From assembly GCA_017472365.1 (NCBI GenBank), contig JAFUQN010000142.1, positions 1-38,525 of the forward strand: 38,525 bases of DNA, read 5' to 3'. The translations under genes and the position numbers were made by a program. Shown here piece by piece: positions 31,780 to 38,429 of the stretch. Source of the stretch: Bacillota bacterium. GTDB lineage: Bacteria > Bacillota > Clostridia > Peptostreptococcales > Anaerovoracaceae. Each line of letters begins with the position of its first letter. The stretch's first letter is position 1. The notes under the pieces are model-generated. The model saw only the letters and a list, made by a program, of their open reading frames with translations. It ran no database searches and was not told the DNA's origin.

Positions 31780-33210
31780 ATGAGTTTACTGCACAAATTG
31801 TGCAATATTGTGGACGATTGTAAGATCGAATATGACTTTAAAATGGCAAATCCGCCCCTGTGGACATTCACGACGCGTCAGAAAGTGGGCGTTCCTGCGG
31901 ACTGCGAGGCTGATACGGATCCTCAATTCGGAAACATGCTGGCAGCCGGAGACAATGCTGCGTTTATGGAATGGCTTTTGCGTGAAAAGAATATGGGCGG
32001 TAAGCTGAAGATGGTCTACATCGATCCGCCGTTCTTCTCCAATGCGGATTATGCTGCGGAAGTGAAAATCGATACAGACAAGATCAAGTTGGCAGCAGTA
32101 AAGCAGAAAGCATATCGTGACACTTGGGAAAACGGGATGGAAGAGTATCTTTCTATGCTGGCATATCGTCTGTATTTAATTCGCGAGCTTTTGGCTGAGG
32201 ATGGTGGTCTGTGGATTCACCTGGACTGGCATGCTGTCCACTATGTGAAAATCATTGCGGATGAGATCTTTGGTCAGGAAAACTTCATCAATGAAGTAGT
32301 CTGGATGTACAAATCCGGCGGTGTTTCCAAGCGCCGCTTTGCAAGAAAGCACGATACGCTCCTGTATTATGGAAAGTCCAAGAAATACTATTTTAAAGCG
32401 CAGCAGGAAAAATCCTACAACCGTGGATATAAACCGTACCGTTTTAAAGGTGTGAAGGAATATAAGGACGAGCTTGGCTGGTATACCATGGTCAACAAAA
32501 AGGACGTTTGGCAGATCGATATGGTCGGCCGTACGTCCTCGGAACGCACAGGTTATGCGACCCAGAAACCGGAGGCTCTGCTCCGTCAGATTCTGGACAG
32601 CTGTACGGAAGAAGGCGATTTATGTGCTGATTTCTTCTGTGGATCCGGTACACTGGCGGCGACTGCAGAACAGATGGGACGCCGTTGGATCGCTTGTGAC
32701 GCCGGCCGTCTTGCGGTGGCTGAAACGGAAAAGCGTTTGTGGAATTTGGGTGCCTCCTTCGAGATGGCGGAAGCATTTCCTGTGGATGAAAGCGGGGAAG
32801 TTTCGGTTTCGTCAAGACGTTCTTCTTATGCGGAAGGAGAGCTGACGGTGAAGGCTACCGTAGAACAGGCGGGGATTTCGGATAAAAAGCTTCTGAAAGT
32901 TCGCCTTTTGGATTATGTACCGCCAAAGGCAATCTACGAAATGCTGGATGAAAAGAACACCAAAGCTGTCAAGCGGCTGATTAAAAAAGACAGCTTGTGT
33001 CTCGTTAACTTTTGGTGCGTGGATATTGTACCTGAAGATAACGGAATCCTTCGTCCGACGCAGATGATGGTCCGGGATAAAAAAGGACTTACACTGGAAT
33101 ACGAGGCTTTGGGAAATCAGTTTGGAAATTCCAACGGAGAAATCGTTGTTCAGGTATGGGACTTGTTCGGAGGCAGAGCTGATGCGAAAGTGTGCGTGGA
33201 ACTTTTATAA
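31780..33210 (+). CDS. Orphan beta-class DNA methyltransferase (N6-adenine or N4-cytosine)
   Basis: A 476-residue DNA methyltransferase with the catalytic motif IV (DPPF, residues 82-85) before the SAM-binding motif I (FFCGSG, 285-290), the order of the beta class. Other matches are the region WIHLDWHAVHYVKII, EVVWMYKSGG, YATQKPEALL (motif X) and RRWIACD. Motif IV has Phe in place of the more usual Tyr, which is accepted in some enzymes. The part from about residue 330 is not a recognised domain and may be a target-recognition or accessory region. No restriction endonuclease or other defence gene is near, so it looks solitary. ATG 31780 has AAGGAGGA upstream. It follows the YgiQ gene by 13 nt. 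Recognition site unknown. Confidence 0.85.
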   Translation: MSLLHKLCNIVDDCKIEYDFKMANPPLWTFTTRQKVGVPADCEADTDPQFGNMLAAGDNAAFMEWLLREKNMGGKLKMVYIDPPFFSNADYAAEVKIDTDKIKLAAVKQKAYRDTWENGMEEYLSMLAYRLYLIRELLAEDGGLWIHLDWHAVHYVKIIADEIFGQENFINEVVWMYKSGGVSKRRFARKHDTLLYYGKSKKYYFKAQQEKSYNRGYKPYRFKGVKEYKDELGWYTMVNKKDVWQIDMVGRTSSERTGYATQKPEALLRQILDSCTEEGDLCADFFCGSGTLAATAEQMGRRWIACDAGRLAVAETEKRLWNLGASFEMAEAFPVDESGEVSVSSRRSSYAEGELTVKATVEQAGISDKKLLKVRLLDYVPPKAIYEMLDEKNTKAVKRLIKKDSLCLVNFWCVDIVPEDNGILRPTQMMVRDKKGLTLEYEALGNQFGNSNGEIVVQVWDLFGGRADAKVCVELL

Positions 33211-33239
33211 AACACGAACAATTTATCAAAAATATTTTA

Positions 33240-33268
33240 TTGCAATTTCAAAAACCGAATGTTATACT
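33240..33268 (+). promoter_or_regulatory. Promoter of the ZTP riboswitch transcript
   Basis: TTGCAA at 33240-33245, 17-nt spacer, TATACT at 33263-33268 preceded by TGT as extended -10. The expected start of transcription is G33275 or G33276, the very first bases of riboswitch helix P1. Confidence 0.85.
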
Positions 33269-33274
33269 GTGTTT

Positions 33275-33350
33275 GGTTATATAACTGACGGAATTAAGCG
33301 AGAAATCTCGTGTGAAGTATAACTGATGAAATGCCGACCGTCTGGGCGCC
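33275..33350 (+). promoter_or_regulatory. ZTP (pfl) riboswitch
   Basis: The 3' half, GCCGACCGTCTGGGC at 33333-33347, matches the diagnostic ZTP/pfl hairpin (GCCGACCGCCTGGGC in the usual form). Helix P1 pairs 33275-33281 (GGTTATA) with 33318-33324 (TATAACT). P2 pairs CGAG 33299-33302 with CTCG 33307-33310. The pseudoknot pairs GACGG 33287-33291 with CCGTC 33338-33342; the usual form is GGCGG with CCGCC, so both partners changed together. The class binds ZMP or ZTP, purine intermediates that accumulate when 10-formyl-THF is short, and turns genes on. Here it overlaps an intrinsic terminator and precedes a formate/nitrite-type transporter gene. Between helices, the conserved GGGGAGC is less well matched. 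Confidence 0.88.
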
Positions 33351-33376
33351 AAAAGACCCGGATGTGTCGGTTTTTT
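33334..33376 (+). terminator. Riboswitch-controlled intrinsic terminator
   Basis: CCGAC 33334-33338 and GTCTGGG 33340-33346 pair with CCCGGAT 33357-33363 and GTCGG 33366-33370, followed by six T (33371-33376). The left arm is the same stretch used by P3 and the pseudoknot of the ZTP aptamer, so aptamer and terminator cannot form together: ligand binding should allow read-through. Confidence 0.9.
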
Positions 33377-33438
33377 GGTTTTCTAGTTTCATGGCAGGGT
33401 AAAGAGCAGCGGGTACGATATGTGGGAAAGGACCTGAA

Positions 33439-34062
33439 ATGAAAAACAGAAAGTATTATCTTTGTACGCTAATTCTCGCGATTCTGGGAGGAGCGGTCAT
33501 CGGCATAGGCGGAGTCGTATATCTGTCACTGGAAAACAAAGTTGTTGGTGCACTGATGTTTACGGTCGGACTGTACACAATCGTTGTGCATGGACTGAAT
33601 TTGTATACCGGTAAAGTTGGATACATTCCGAATAATCCGCCTGTGTATTTGGTTGATGTGGCTGTCATCTGGATCGGGAATTTCATCGGTACCTGGCTGG
33701 CAGCGCAAGCGGTAATGAAAACTAGAATTTCAGGACTGGCGGAAGCGGTGACCGGGATGTGCCAGGTGAAGTTGAATGATTCGTTTATGAGTCTGTTAAT
33801 ATTGGGAATCTTCTGCGGTGCGCTGATGTATATCGCTGTGGAAGGGTACAAACAGGCGAACAATCCTGTGATTTTATTCGTATGTGTTGCCACGTTTATA
33901 TTGTGTGGTTTTGAACATTGCATTGCGGATATGTTCTATTTTTCTTTGGGGAAAGTCTGGTCCCTGGATACACTACTCAGAACGATGGTGATATCTGTGG
34001 CAAATGGAATTGGGGGATGCTTAATTCCATTCGCTAAGAAGTGGAACCGTTCCATTGTTTAA
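33439..34062 (+). CDS. Formate/nitrite transporter (FNT) family protein, short form
   Basis: A membrane channel-like transporter of 207 residues, shorter than the usual 250-290. Six hydrophobic helices are visible, as needed for one FNT protomer. Family marks are MFTVGLYTIVVHGLNLYTGK (ELFTG-like loop), IWIGNFIGTWLAA, and CGFEHCIADMFYF at about residue 154, which holds the central conserved His of the pore, followed by NGIGGCLIP. Substrates in the family are formate, nitrite and hydrosulfide. Control by a ZTP riboswitch points to formate, since formate feeds 10-formyl-THF synthesis. ATG 33439 follows GGGAAAGGAC. The N-terminus is short compared with FocA and lacks its N-terminal amphipathic part. 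The leader region 33377-33438 holds nothing else recognised. Confidence 0.85.
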   Translation: MKNRKYYLCTLILAILGGAVIGIGGVVYLSLENKVVGALMFTVGLYTIVVHGLNLYTGKVGYIPNNPPVYLVDVAVIWIGNFIGTWLAAQAVMKTRISGLAEAVTGMCQVKLNDSFMSLLILGIFCGALMYIAVEGYKQANNPVILFVCVATFILCGFEHCIADMFYFSLGKVWSLDTLLRTMVISVANGIGGCLIPFAKKWNRSIV

Positions 34063-34150
34063 GTTCTTTATACATGGGTAAAAACTTACTAACAAATGGA
34101 TTCGACAAATATCGACAATGCTCGATCAAGGATAATGAGGAGGACTACCC

Positions 34151-34795
34151 ATGATGAAGAAATCGATCGTAACCTATGAAACTTTCCATGGCAGTGCAAA
34201 GAAAGTGGCTGAAGTAATCGCCAATCAGTTAGGATGCAAATGTATCAATGTGGATACTCCTTTTGAAGCGGAAGATCTGAGGGAAATCAACAATGTCATC
34301 TTAGTATTTAATTTCCGCGGACCTTACACCGCTCAGTTGACCAAGTTATATTTGAGCCGTGTGAAAGAACAGTTGAAAACAAAGAATGTGATCCTGGTGG
34401 GGGAAGGTTTGTTCTCCGAAAAAGAATTCCCCATTGTAGCTCAGGAAATTTACGATAATAACCCGTCCAGAACTTTCAACAAGTTCTTCGTCAATGGACA
34501 GCTTCGTGTGGATACATTGTTTCCGGAAGAAAGAGCTTTACTGGCAAAATTCAGCGAGCTGACGGGAATGAAGATCACTGACATGGGTGAACTGGATCTG
34601 AACAAAGCGGAACAGGTGGCCTCGGAAATCGAAGCTCTGGTGAATTCTGAAGAGTTCAATGCTCCGGTGGAAGAAGTACCGGAAAGCGATACCATCTGGG
34701 TATGTTCTGTCTGTGGTTATGAACATCGCGGAGATAATCCGCCGGAAAAGTGCCCGTTATGCGGAGTACCGGCGAGCAAATTCAATAAAAAGTAA
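34151..34795 (+). CDS. Flavodoxin-rubredoxin fusion protein
   Basis: A 214-residue redox protein. Residues 1-160 look like a flavodoxin fold: a first strand KSIVTYETFHGSAKKVAEVIA with the FMN phosphate loop at 8-16 (T-x-E-T-x-x-G-S type), then LREINNVILVFNFRGPYTAQ and KNVILVGEGLFSEKEFP. After a Glu-rich linker, residues 183-214 form a rubredoxin-like centre with Cys 185, 188, 201 and 204, arranged CSVCGYEHRGDNPPEKCPLCG, as in the C-terminal domain of rubrerythrins. An iron-FMN electron path within one chain is implied, probably for oxygen or peroxide handling or electron transfer in an anaerobe. ATG 34151 or the next ATG is the start; GAGGAGGACT lies upstream. Its own promoter could not be fixed. 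Confidence 0.85.
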   Translation: MMKKSIVTYETFHGSAKKVAEVIANQLGCKCINVDTPFEAEDLREINNVILVFNFRGPYTAQLTKLYLSRVKEQLKTKNVILVGEGLFSEKEFPIVAQEIYDNNPSRTFNKFFVNGQLRVDTLFPEERALLAKFSELTGMKITDMGELDLNKAEQVASEIEALVNSEEFNAPVEEVPESDTIWVCSVCGYEHRGDNPPEKCPLCGVPASKFNKK

Positions 34796-34799
34796 ATTA

Positions 34800-34821
34800 A
34801 AAGCGCCCTTCAGGGCGCTTT
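34800..34821 (+). terminator. Bidirectional terminator
   Basis: AAAGCGCCCT (34800-34809) pairs with AGGGCGCTTT (34812-34821). The unpaired turn is two bases, so the terminal pair probably opens. It lies between convergent genes. Confidence 0.82.
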
Positions 34822-34823
34822 GA

Positions 34824-35891
34824 TTATTCGTCATCGCTTTCATCGGCTTCATCGGTAATGATTTCATCCTGAGTGATGACTTGGCTGAAGTCCACTTTCA
34901 GGACGGCCTGAGGCCAGTTAACGTGGATCCGGGCGTGAACATCCTTTTCCAACGCGGCTTCGTGAATGATTTTTACTAGTTCGTTGAGAATGTCTTTTGT
35001 CAGATACCCTCCGCGCCAGTGAAAGACCAGCGGCTTTTTCTTTCGAATGGCCTGAATCGAACGCTTTTGTACATCTTCCAGTTTTGTAAACGACAGCTTC
35101 GCTTCTTTGTAAAAGAAGCGGGAGTTGTCGGTTGCCGCGGGGACAGGGTACATGGCGCGGCGATGATCACGGTAGATTTGTTCGTCACAGAGATTGAAGT
35201 AGTCGTACCGGATCAAAGCATCGGGATTGTTCTTCGCTGTGACGGGTGTCCCGTCTGCGCTGACCTGATGACCATTGGTCAAGGTATTATCGAAGGTACA
35301 ATCCAAATGATAGTAGGACTTGTCCAGTTTCAAAAGGTTCCAGGCGTGACGGTATTTGACTCCATGTTCCGGATCGGCATCACAGATGACGATGATGCAC
35401 CAGATATGTAAACGGTCACAGAGGATTTTTACGGCTTTGGAAATCCCTTCACAGACGCTGACTCCCTGGCCCAAGGCTCCGATGATTTCATGGGAGTAAG
35501 GCTTTTTTAATTTGTCGTAACGGATATTTTGAACGACAAAGTCGTGTATGTATTGTTCCTGCTCTTTGACCGGTTTTCCCTGGACGGGTCTGATCAGCTT
35601 CGCAATACGGGATTCCATCGCTTTTTGATGTTCGCGGATTTTATTTTTATCAAACAGATATTCAGGAAAGAATTCCACGTGACTGGCATCTTGATAATAC
35701 CGGAATGTAAATGTGGTAACGTAGAAAATTTCCGGATGATCCAGACGAATTTTAAAGAAGATATCCGACAGTTCTCTGGCATCCAGCCGCGGAACGGTGA
35801 AGGATGTCTGAAGGGATGTGATCCCTTCTTTCATTGCGTGATAAGCGCTCTGGTGGAGCTTTGACATTTGGTTATAATAATAGGCTTCCAT
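34824..35891 (-). CDS. Transglutaminase-like domain protein
   Basis: A 355-residue protein with a transglutaminase/protease-like core. The Cys-His-Asp triad is visible: Cys 147 in QGVSVCEGISKA, His 182 in VKYRHAWNLLK and Asp 197 in YYHLDCTFD. In bacteria this fold mostly acts as a peptidase or cross-linking enzyme, often on cell-wall targets, but the protein has no signal peptide and ends in an acidic tail (ADESDDE), so it may be cytoplasmic. ATG 35891 is used; its GAGGAG is about 13 nt upstream, longer than usual. The frame extends to TTG 35918 inside the preceding gene without a good site. It lies 10 nt after the DUF4177-like gene. Substrate unknown. Confidence 0.82.
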   Translation of the reverse strand: MEAYYYNQMSKLHQSAYHAMKEGITSLQTSFTVPRLDARELSDIFFKIRLDHPEIFYVTTFTFRYYQDASHVEFFPEYLFDKNKIREHQKAMESRIAKLIRPVQGKPVKEQEQYIHDFVVQNIRYDKLKKPYSHEIIGALGQGVSVCEGISKAVKILCDRLHIWCIIVICDADPEHGVKYRHAWNLLKLDKSYYHLDCTFDNTLTNGHQVSADGTPVTAKNNPDALIRYDYFNLCDEQIYRDHRRAMYPVPAATDNSRFFYKEAKLSFTKLEDVQKRSIQAIRKKKPLVFHWRGGYLTKDILNELVKIIHEAALEKDVHARIHVNWPQAVLKVDFSQVITQDEIITDEADESDDE

Positions 35892-35901
35892 GGAATTGAA
35901 A

Positions 35902-36108
35902 TTACTCCTCGCGTTCAAAAATCAAAGACATGGTTTCAATGTTACCGTTCCTACGAGTTTCTACGGGAACGTATCCAAGATAGTTCCAGCCGTCGTTCAA
36001 TTTATCGGCAATGATATTTTCTACATGGAATTCATATTTGGCACCTTGTCCGAGACCCATTAGGCTAGTCAGTTCAGATTTTACTCTCACAAATGATACT
36101 TTTTTCAT
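35902..36108 (-). CDS. DUF4177-like small protein
   Basis: A 68-residue protein with strand-helix-strand character: KKVSFVRVKSELTSL, then a segment ENIIADKLNDGWNYLGYVPVE resembling the DUF4177 motif (LNxLGxxGWxLVxV), and a final strand IETMSLIFERE. DUF4177 proteins are small and of unknown function. ATG 36108 follows AAAGGAGGGG. The stop at 35902 is 10 nt before the transglutaminase-like ATG, so the two form an operon with a promoter at 36130-36159. A partner or regulator role for the downstream protein is possible but only context-based. Confidence 0.7.
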   Translation of the reverse strand: MKKVSFVRVKSELTSLMGLGQGAKYEFHVENIIADKLNDGWNYLGYVPVETRRNGNIETMSLIFEREE

Positions 36109-36129
36109 AAGCCCCTCCTTTATTTAGAT

Positions 36130-36159
36130 ATTGTAACACAGCTGTCATAGAATTGTCAG
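36130..36159 (-). promoter_or_regulatory. Promoter for the DUF4177-transglutaminase operon
   Basis: On the minus strand, CTGACA (plus 36154-36159), 18-nt spacer, TACAAT (plus 36130-36135) with TGT before it. Same layout as the promoters at 12035-12064 and 18808-18836. Confidence 0.65.
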
Positions 36160-36168
36160 CCATGTGAC

Positions 36169-36197
36169 TTACACTCTTTTGGATAAAGTGATACAAT
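36169..36197 (+). promoter_or_regulatory. Possible promoter for the DUF4275-like gene
   Basis: TTACAC at 36169-36174, 17-nt spacer, TACAAT at 36192-36197 preceded by TGA. The -35 is weak; the -10 is extended. Confidence 0.5.
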
Positions 36198-36242
36198 GAT
36201 GATATTGTATGGCGATTTGAGAGAGTAGTTTGAAAGGGGAAC

Positions 36243-36848
36243 ATGATGGAACGATTGGAAGCGCGGATTTTGAATCTGGAAGAATACTATCGTTTGGAAG
36301 ATGAGTATGATCGAATCAAGGACTCGAAGGAACGGGAAGTTCGTCTGGAACTTTTGGAGAGGATTATGGAAGCTGCCATGGATCTGGATGTACACATGAA
36401 TGAGTATATGTACGATCAGAAAATGAAAGAATTACAGGAACGCGGTGTCAAATTTGAAATGATGGATCGCGAACCGGTGGTATCTCAGTGGGATCGCATG
36501 TTTGATGCATTGGTTTCTACAGAAGCGAAAGCCAACGCAAAGCACTACAGTGATCAGTTTCGCTGGCATTTGTTCAGCTTTGAATTGTTGAACGCTGTGA
36601 AGGGAGAAGATGCCGGAACGAAGTTCGATGCAGCTGAGAAGGATGAATTGTTCTTATTCTTTGATTATGACGATTCGTGCTATCGAGTGACGGGGGCGGA
36701 CAAGTTGACCGTAAAAGATATTATGGAATTACAGGAATATGGGAAATTTGATAGTGCCGACCGCTATTTCTTTGATCCGAAGAGGAAGTGGTGTTATATC
36801 ATGACCCATGAAACCGAGTGGTGCGGACCATATTTTTATCATTTATAA
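36243..36848 (+). CDS. DUF4275-like protein
   Basis: A 201-residue soluble protein. The N-terminal 70 residues are a charged helical region (EEYYRLEDEYDRIKDSKE). The C-terminal part from about residue 85 resembles DUF4275: WDRMFDALVS, FRWHLFSFELLNAVKG, LFLFFDYDDSCYRVTGADKLT, and KRKWCYIMTHETEWCGPYFYHL, where the GPYF ending is characteristic. No catalytic motif is evident. ATG 36243 (or the next ATG at 36246) follows AAAGGGG. The nitrilase gene begins 33 nt downstream. Function unknown. Confidence 0.62.
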   Translation: MMERLEARILNLEEYYRLEDEYDRIKDSKEREVRLELLERIMEAAMDLDVHMNEYMYDQKMKELQERGVKFEMMDREPVVSQWDRMFDALVSTEAKANAKHYSDQFRWHLFSFELLNAVKGEDAGTKFDAAEKDELFLFFDYDDSCYRVTGADKLTVKDIMELQEYGKFDSADRYFFDPKRKWCYIMTHETEWCGPYFYHL

Positions 36849-36881
36849 TTTATTTAAGACGATTTTACAAGGAGGAAAAAC

Positions 36882-37802
36882 ATGAGGGATGTAAACAACA
36901 CATGTAAAATTGCTCTGGTTCAGGCCGAACCGTTGTTATTCGACAAACAGGCTTGCTTGGACAAGACGTTGAAGCTGATCAGAGAAGCTGCGGAACATAA
37001 CGCGGAATTGATTGTATTTCCGGAGCTCTTCATTCCGGGTTATCCCATCGGGATGAACTTTGGATTCAGCATGGGAAAGCGGACAGAAGCCGGCCGTCAG
37101 GACTGGATGAGGTATTATAATGCTTCGCTTCTGGCTGGTGGCGAAGAATTCCAGACGCTGGCTGCACTGAGCAAATCTTTGAGTGTTTATGTCAGCCTGG
37201 GCTTTTCGGAACGCGATGAAATTAGCGGAACGCTTTATAACAGTAATGTAATTTTTGAACCGGATGGGAGTTGGAAGGTTCATCGTAAACTGAAGCCGAC
37301 CGGATCCGAACGTGTGGTCTGGGGAGACGCGAACAAGGATTATTTCCCGATTACAGAGACTCCCTGGGGACCTGTGGGGAGCTTGATCTGTTGGGAAAGC
37401 TATATGCCTCTGGCACGCGTAGCCTTATATCAAAAGGGAATCACAATCTACATTTCTCCCAACACCAATGATAATCCCGAGTGGCAGGCTACCATTCAGC
37501 ATATCGCCATTGAAGGAAAATGTTACTTTATCAATGCGGATATGCTTGTTAGAAAGTCCTCCTATCCTGTAGATTTGAACGAGAAAGAAGTGGTGAACCG
37601 TCTTCCGGACATGGTATGTCGCGGTGGAAGCTGTATCATCGATCCCTATGGTCATTATCTGACGGAGCCTGTATGGGATAAAGAAACGATCATTTATGCG
37701 GATCTCGATATGACACTACCTGCGGCATGTAAAATGGAACATGATGCCGTCGGTCATTATGCGCGTCCAGACGTATTGAAACTGATTGTGGAAGATAAAT
37801 AG
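36882..37802 (+). CDS. Nitrilase (carbon-nitrogen hydrolase family)
   Basis: A 306-residue enzyme with the nitrilase triad: Glu 48 in VFPELFIPGYP, Lys 136 in VHRKLKPT and Cys 170 in SLICWESYMPLARV. The CWE context with MPLAR and HRKLKPTGSERVVWGD matches true nitrilases (branch 1), which hydrolyse nitriles to acids and ammonia, better than amidases or biotinidase-like members. Length fits. ATG 36882 follows AAGGAGGAAA. A signal peptide is absent, so it is cytoplasmic. It may be cotranscribed with the DUF4275-like gene before it (33 nt) and the small gene after it (36 nt). The natural substrate is not predictable. Confidence 0.9.
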   Translation: MRDVNNTCKIALVQAEPLLFDKQACLDKTLKLIREAAEHNAELIVFPELFIPGYPIGMNFGFSMGKRTEAGRQDWMRYYNASLLAGGEEFQTLAALSKSLSVYVSLGFSERDEISGTLYNSNVIFEPDGSWKVHRKLKPTGSERVVWGDANKDYFPITETPWGPVGSLICWESYMPLARVALYQKGITIYISPNTNDNPEWQATIQHIAIEGKCYFINADMLVRKSSYPVDLNEKEVVNRLPDMVCRGGSCIIDPYGHYLTEPVWDKETIIYADLDMTLPAACKMEHDAVGHYARPDVLKLIVEDK

Positions 37803-37838
37803 AAAGAAGTTAAAATGACTCAAAGGGGGATAAATACA

Positions 37839-38021
37839 ATGGCGAAAAGAGAGAGATTTGAAAAAACGTATTCTCAGGGAACAGTCAATGTTACAGAAAT
37901 CTGGGTAGATACAAAAACTGGTGTTAACTATGTATTCCACGCATCTGGATATGCAGGGGGAATGACTCCGTTATTGGACAAAGAGGGGAAACCTGTAATC
38001 ACACCTGTAGAAAATGATTAA
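37839..38021 (+). CDS. DUF6440-like small protein
   Basis: A 60-residue protein: MAKRERFEKTYSQG, then VTEIWVDTKTGVNYVFHASGYAGGMTPLLDKEGKPV. The strand followed by TGVNYLF-like and SGYAGGxTPLLDxxGKP is the pattern I associate with DUF6440. Function unknown. ATG 37839 is preferred over the longer frame because AAAGGGGG lies eight bases upstream. A terminator starts 15 nt after the stop. Confidence 0.7.
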   Translation: MAKRERFEKTYSQGTVNVTEIWVDTKTGVNYVFHASGYAGGMTPLLDKEGKPVITPVEND

Positions 38022-38035
38022 ATCTGTCATAATAT

Positions 38036-38067
38036 AAAAGGGCTGTCTCGATAAAGACAGCTCTTTT
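38036..38067 (+). terminator. Terminator after the DUF6440-like gene
   Basis: AAAAGGGCTGTCT (38036-38048) pairs with AGACAGCTCTTTT (38055-38067), with one G-T pair and a six-base loop, ending in T. Confidence 0.88.
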
Positions 38068-38100
38068 ATGTTGTGACAATGTTGTATTCGAAAAGGACAA

Positions 38101-38373
38101 GGAGAGGTGATATTTAAATTCTGGCATTTCTCTCCTCGAGATAACTGATAATTGGAATAGGGGGAGAGTAGATTATGTTTTTTTGAGTTTACTCTCCTGG
38201 AAATAGCCATTTTCAATTAAATGAGGAGAGGATGGCCCTGTTTTAGTATGATACTCTCACTGAAAGGGTGTTTGAGGGAGAGTACACGGTAGATTATGAT
38301 ATAAACTCTCCTCAATGGCTTATTTCATGAAGATTCGGGGAGAGGCAATACGAAATAATATGGTCCGCTCTCC
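38101..38373. repeat. Array of five phased 35-nt inverted-repeat units, unknown
   Basis: Each unit begins with GGAGAG and ends with CTCTCC, with exactly 23 nt between arms. Units: 38101-38135, 38163-38197, 38225-38259 (right arm CTCTCA), 38277-38311 and 38339-38373. Starts are 62, 62, 52 and 62 nt apart; the gaps are 27, 27, 17 and 27 nt. The interiors differ from unit to unit, except that units 2 and 4 share TAGATTATG. Several stems extend outward or inward with matching changes: TA/TA in unit 2, T/A in unit 4, GG/CC in unit 5. Right arms can also pair with the next left arm. No T-tracts or coding potential. It fills most of the 38068-38429 gap between convergent genes. Not a canonical CRISPR: there is no long conserved repeat. 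Function not recognised. Confidence 0.85.
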
Positions 38374-38429
38374 CCCGATGAAATAATTCCTAGATATAAA
38401 AAGCAAAAATAGAATATTACAATACTATA

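Noticed and set aside
38101-38373. Canonical CRISPR array
   Set aside because: Only six-base arms are constant; there is no conserved repeat of 23-40 nt, both kinds of interval vary in sequence, and no cas genes are in view.
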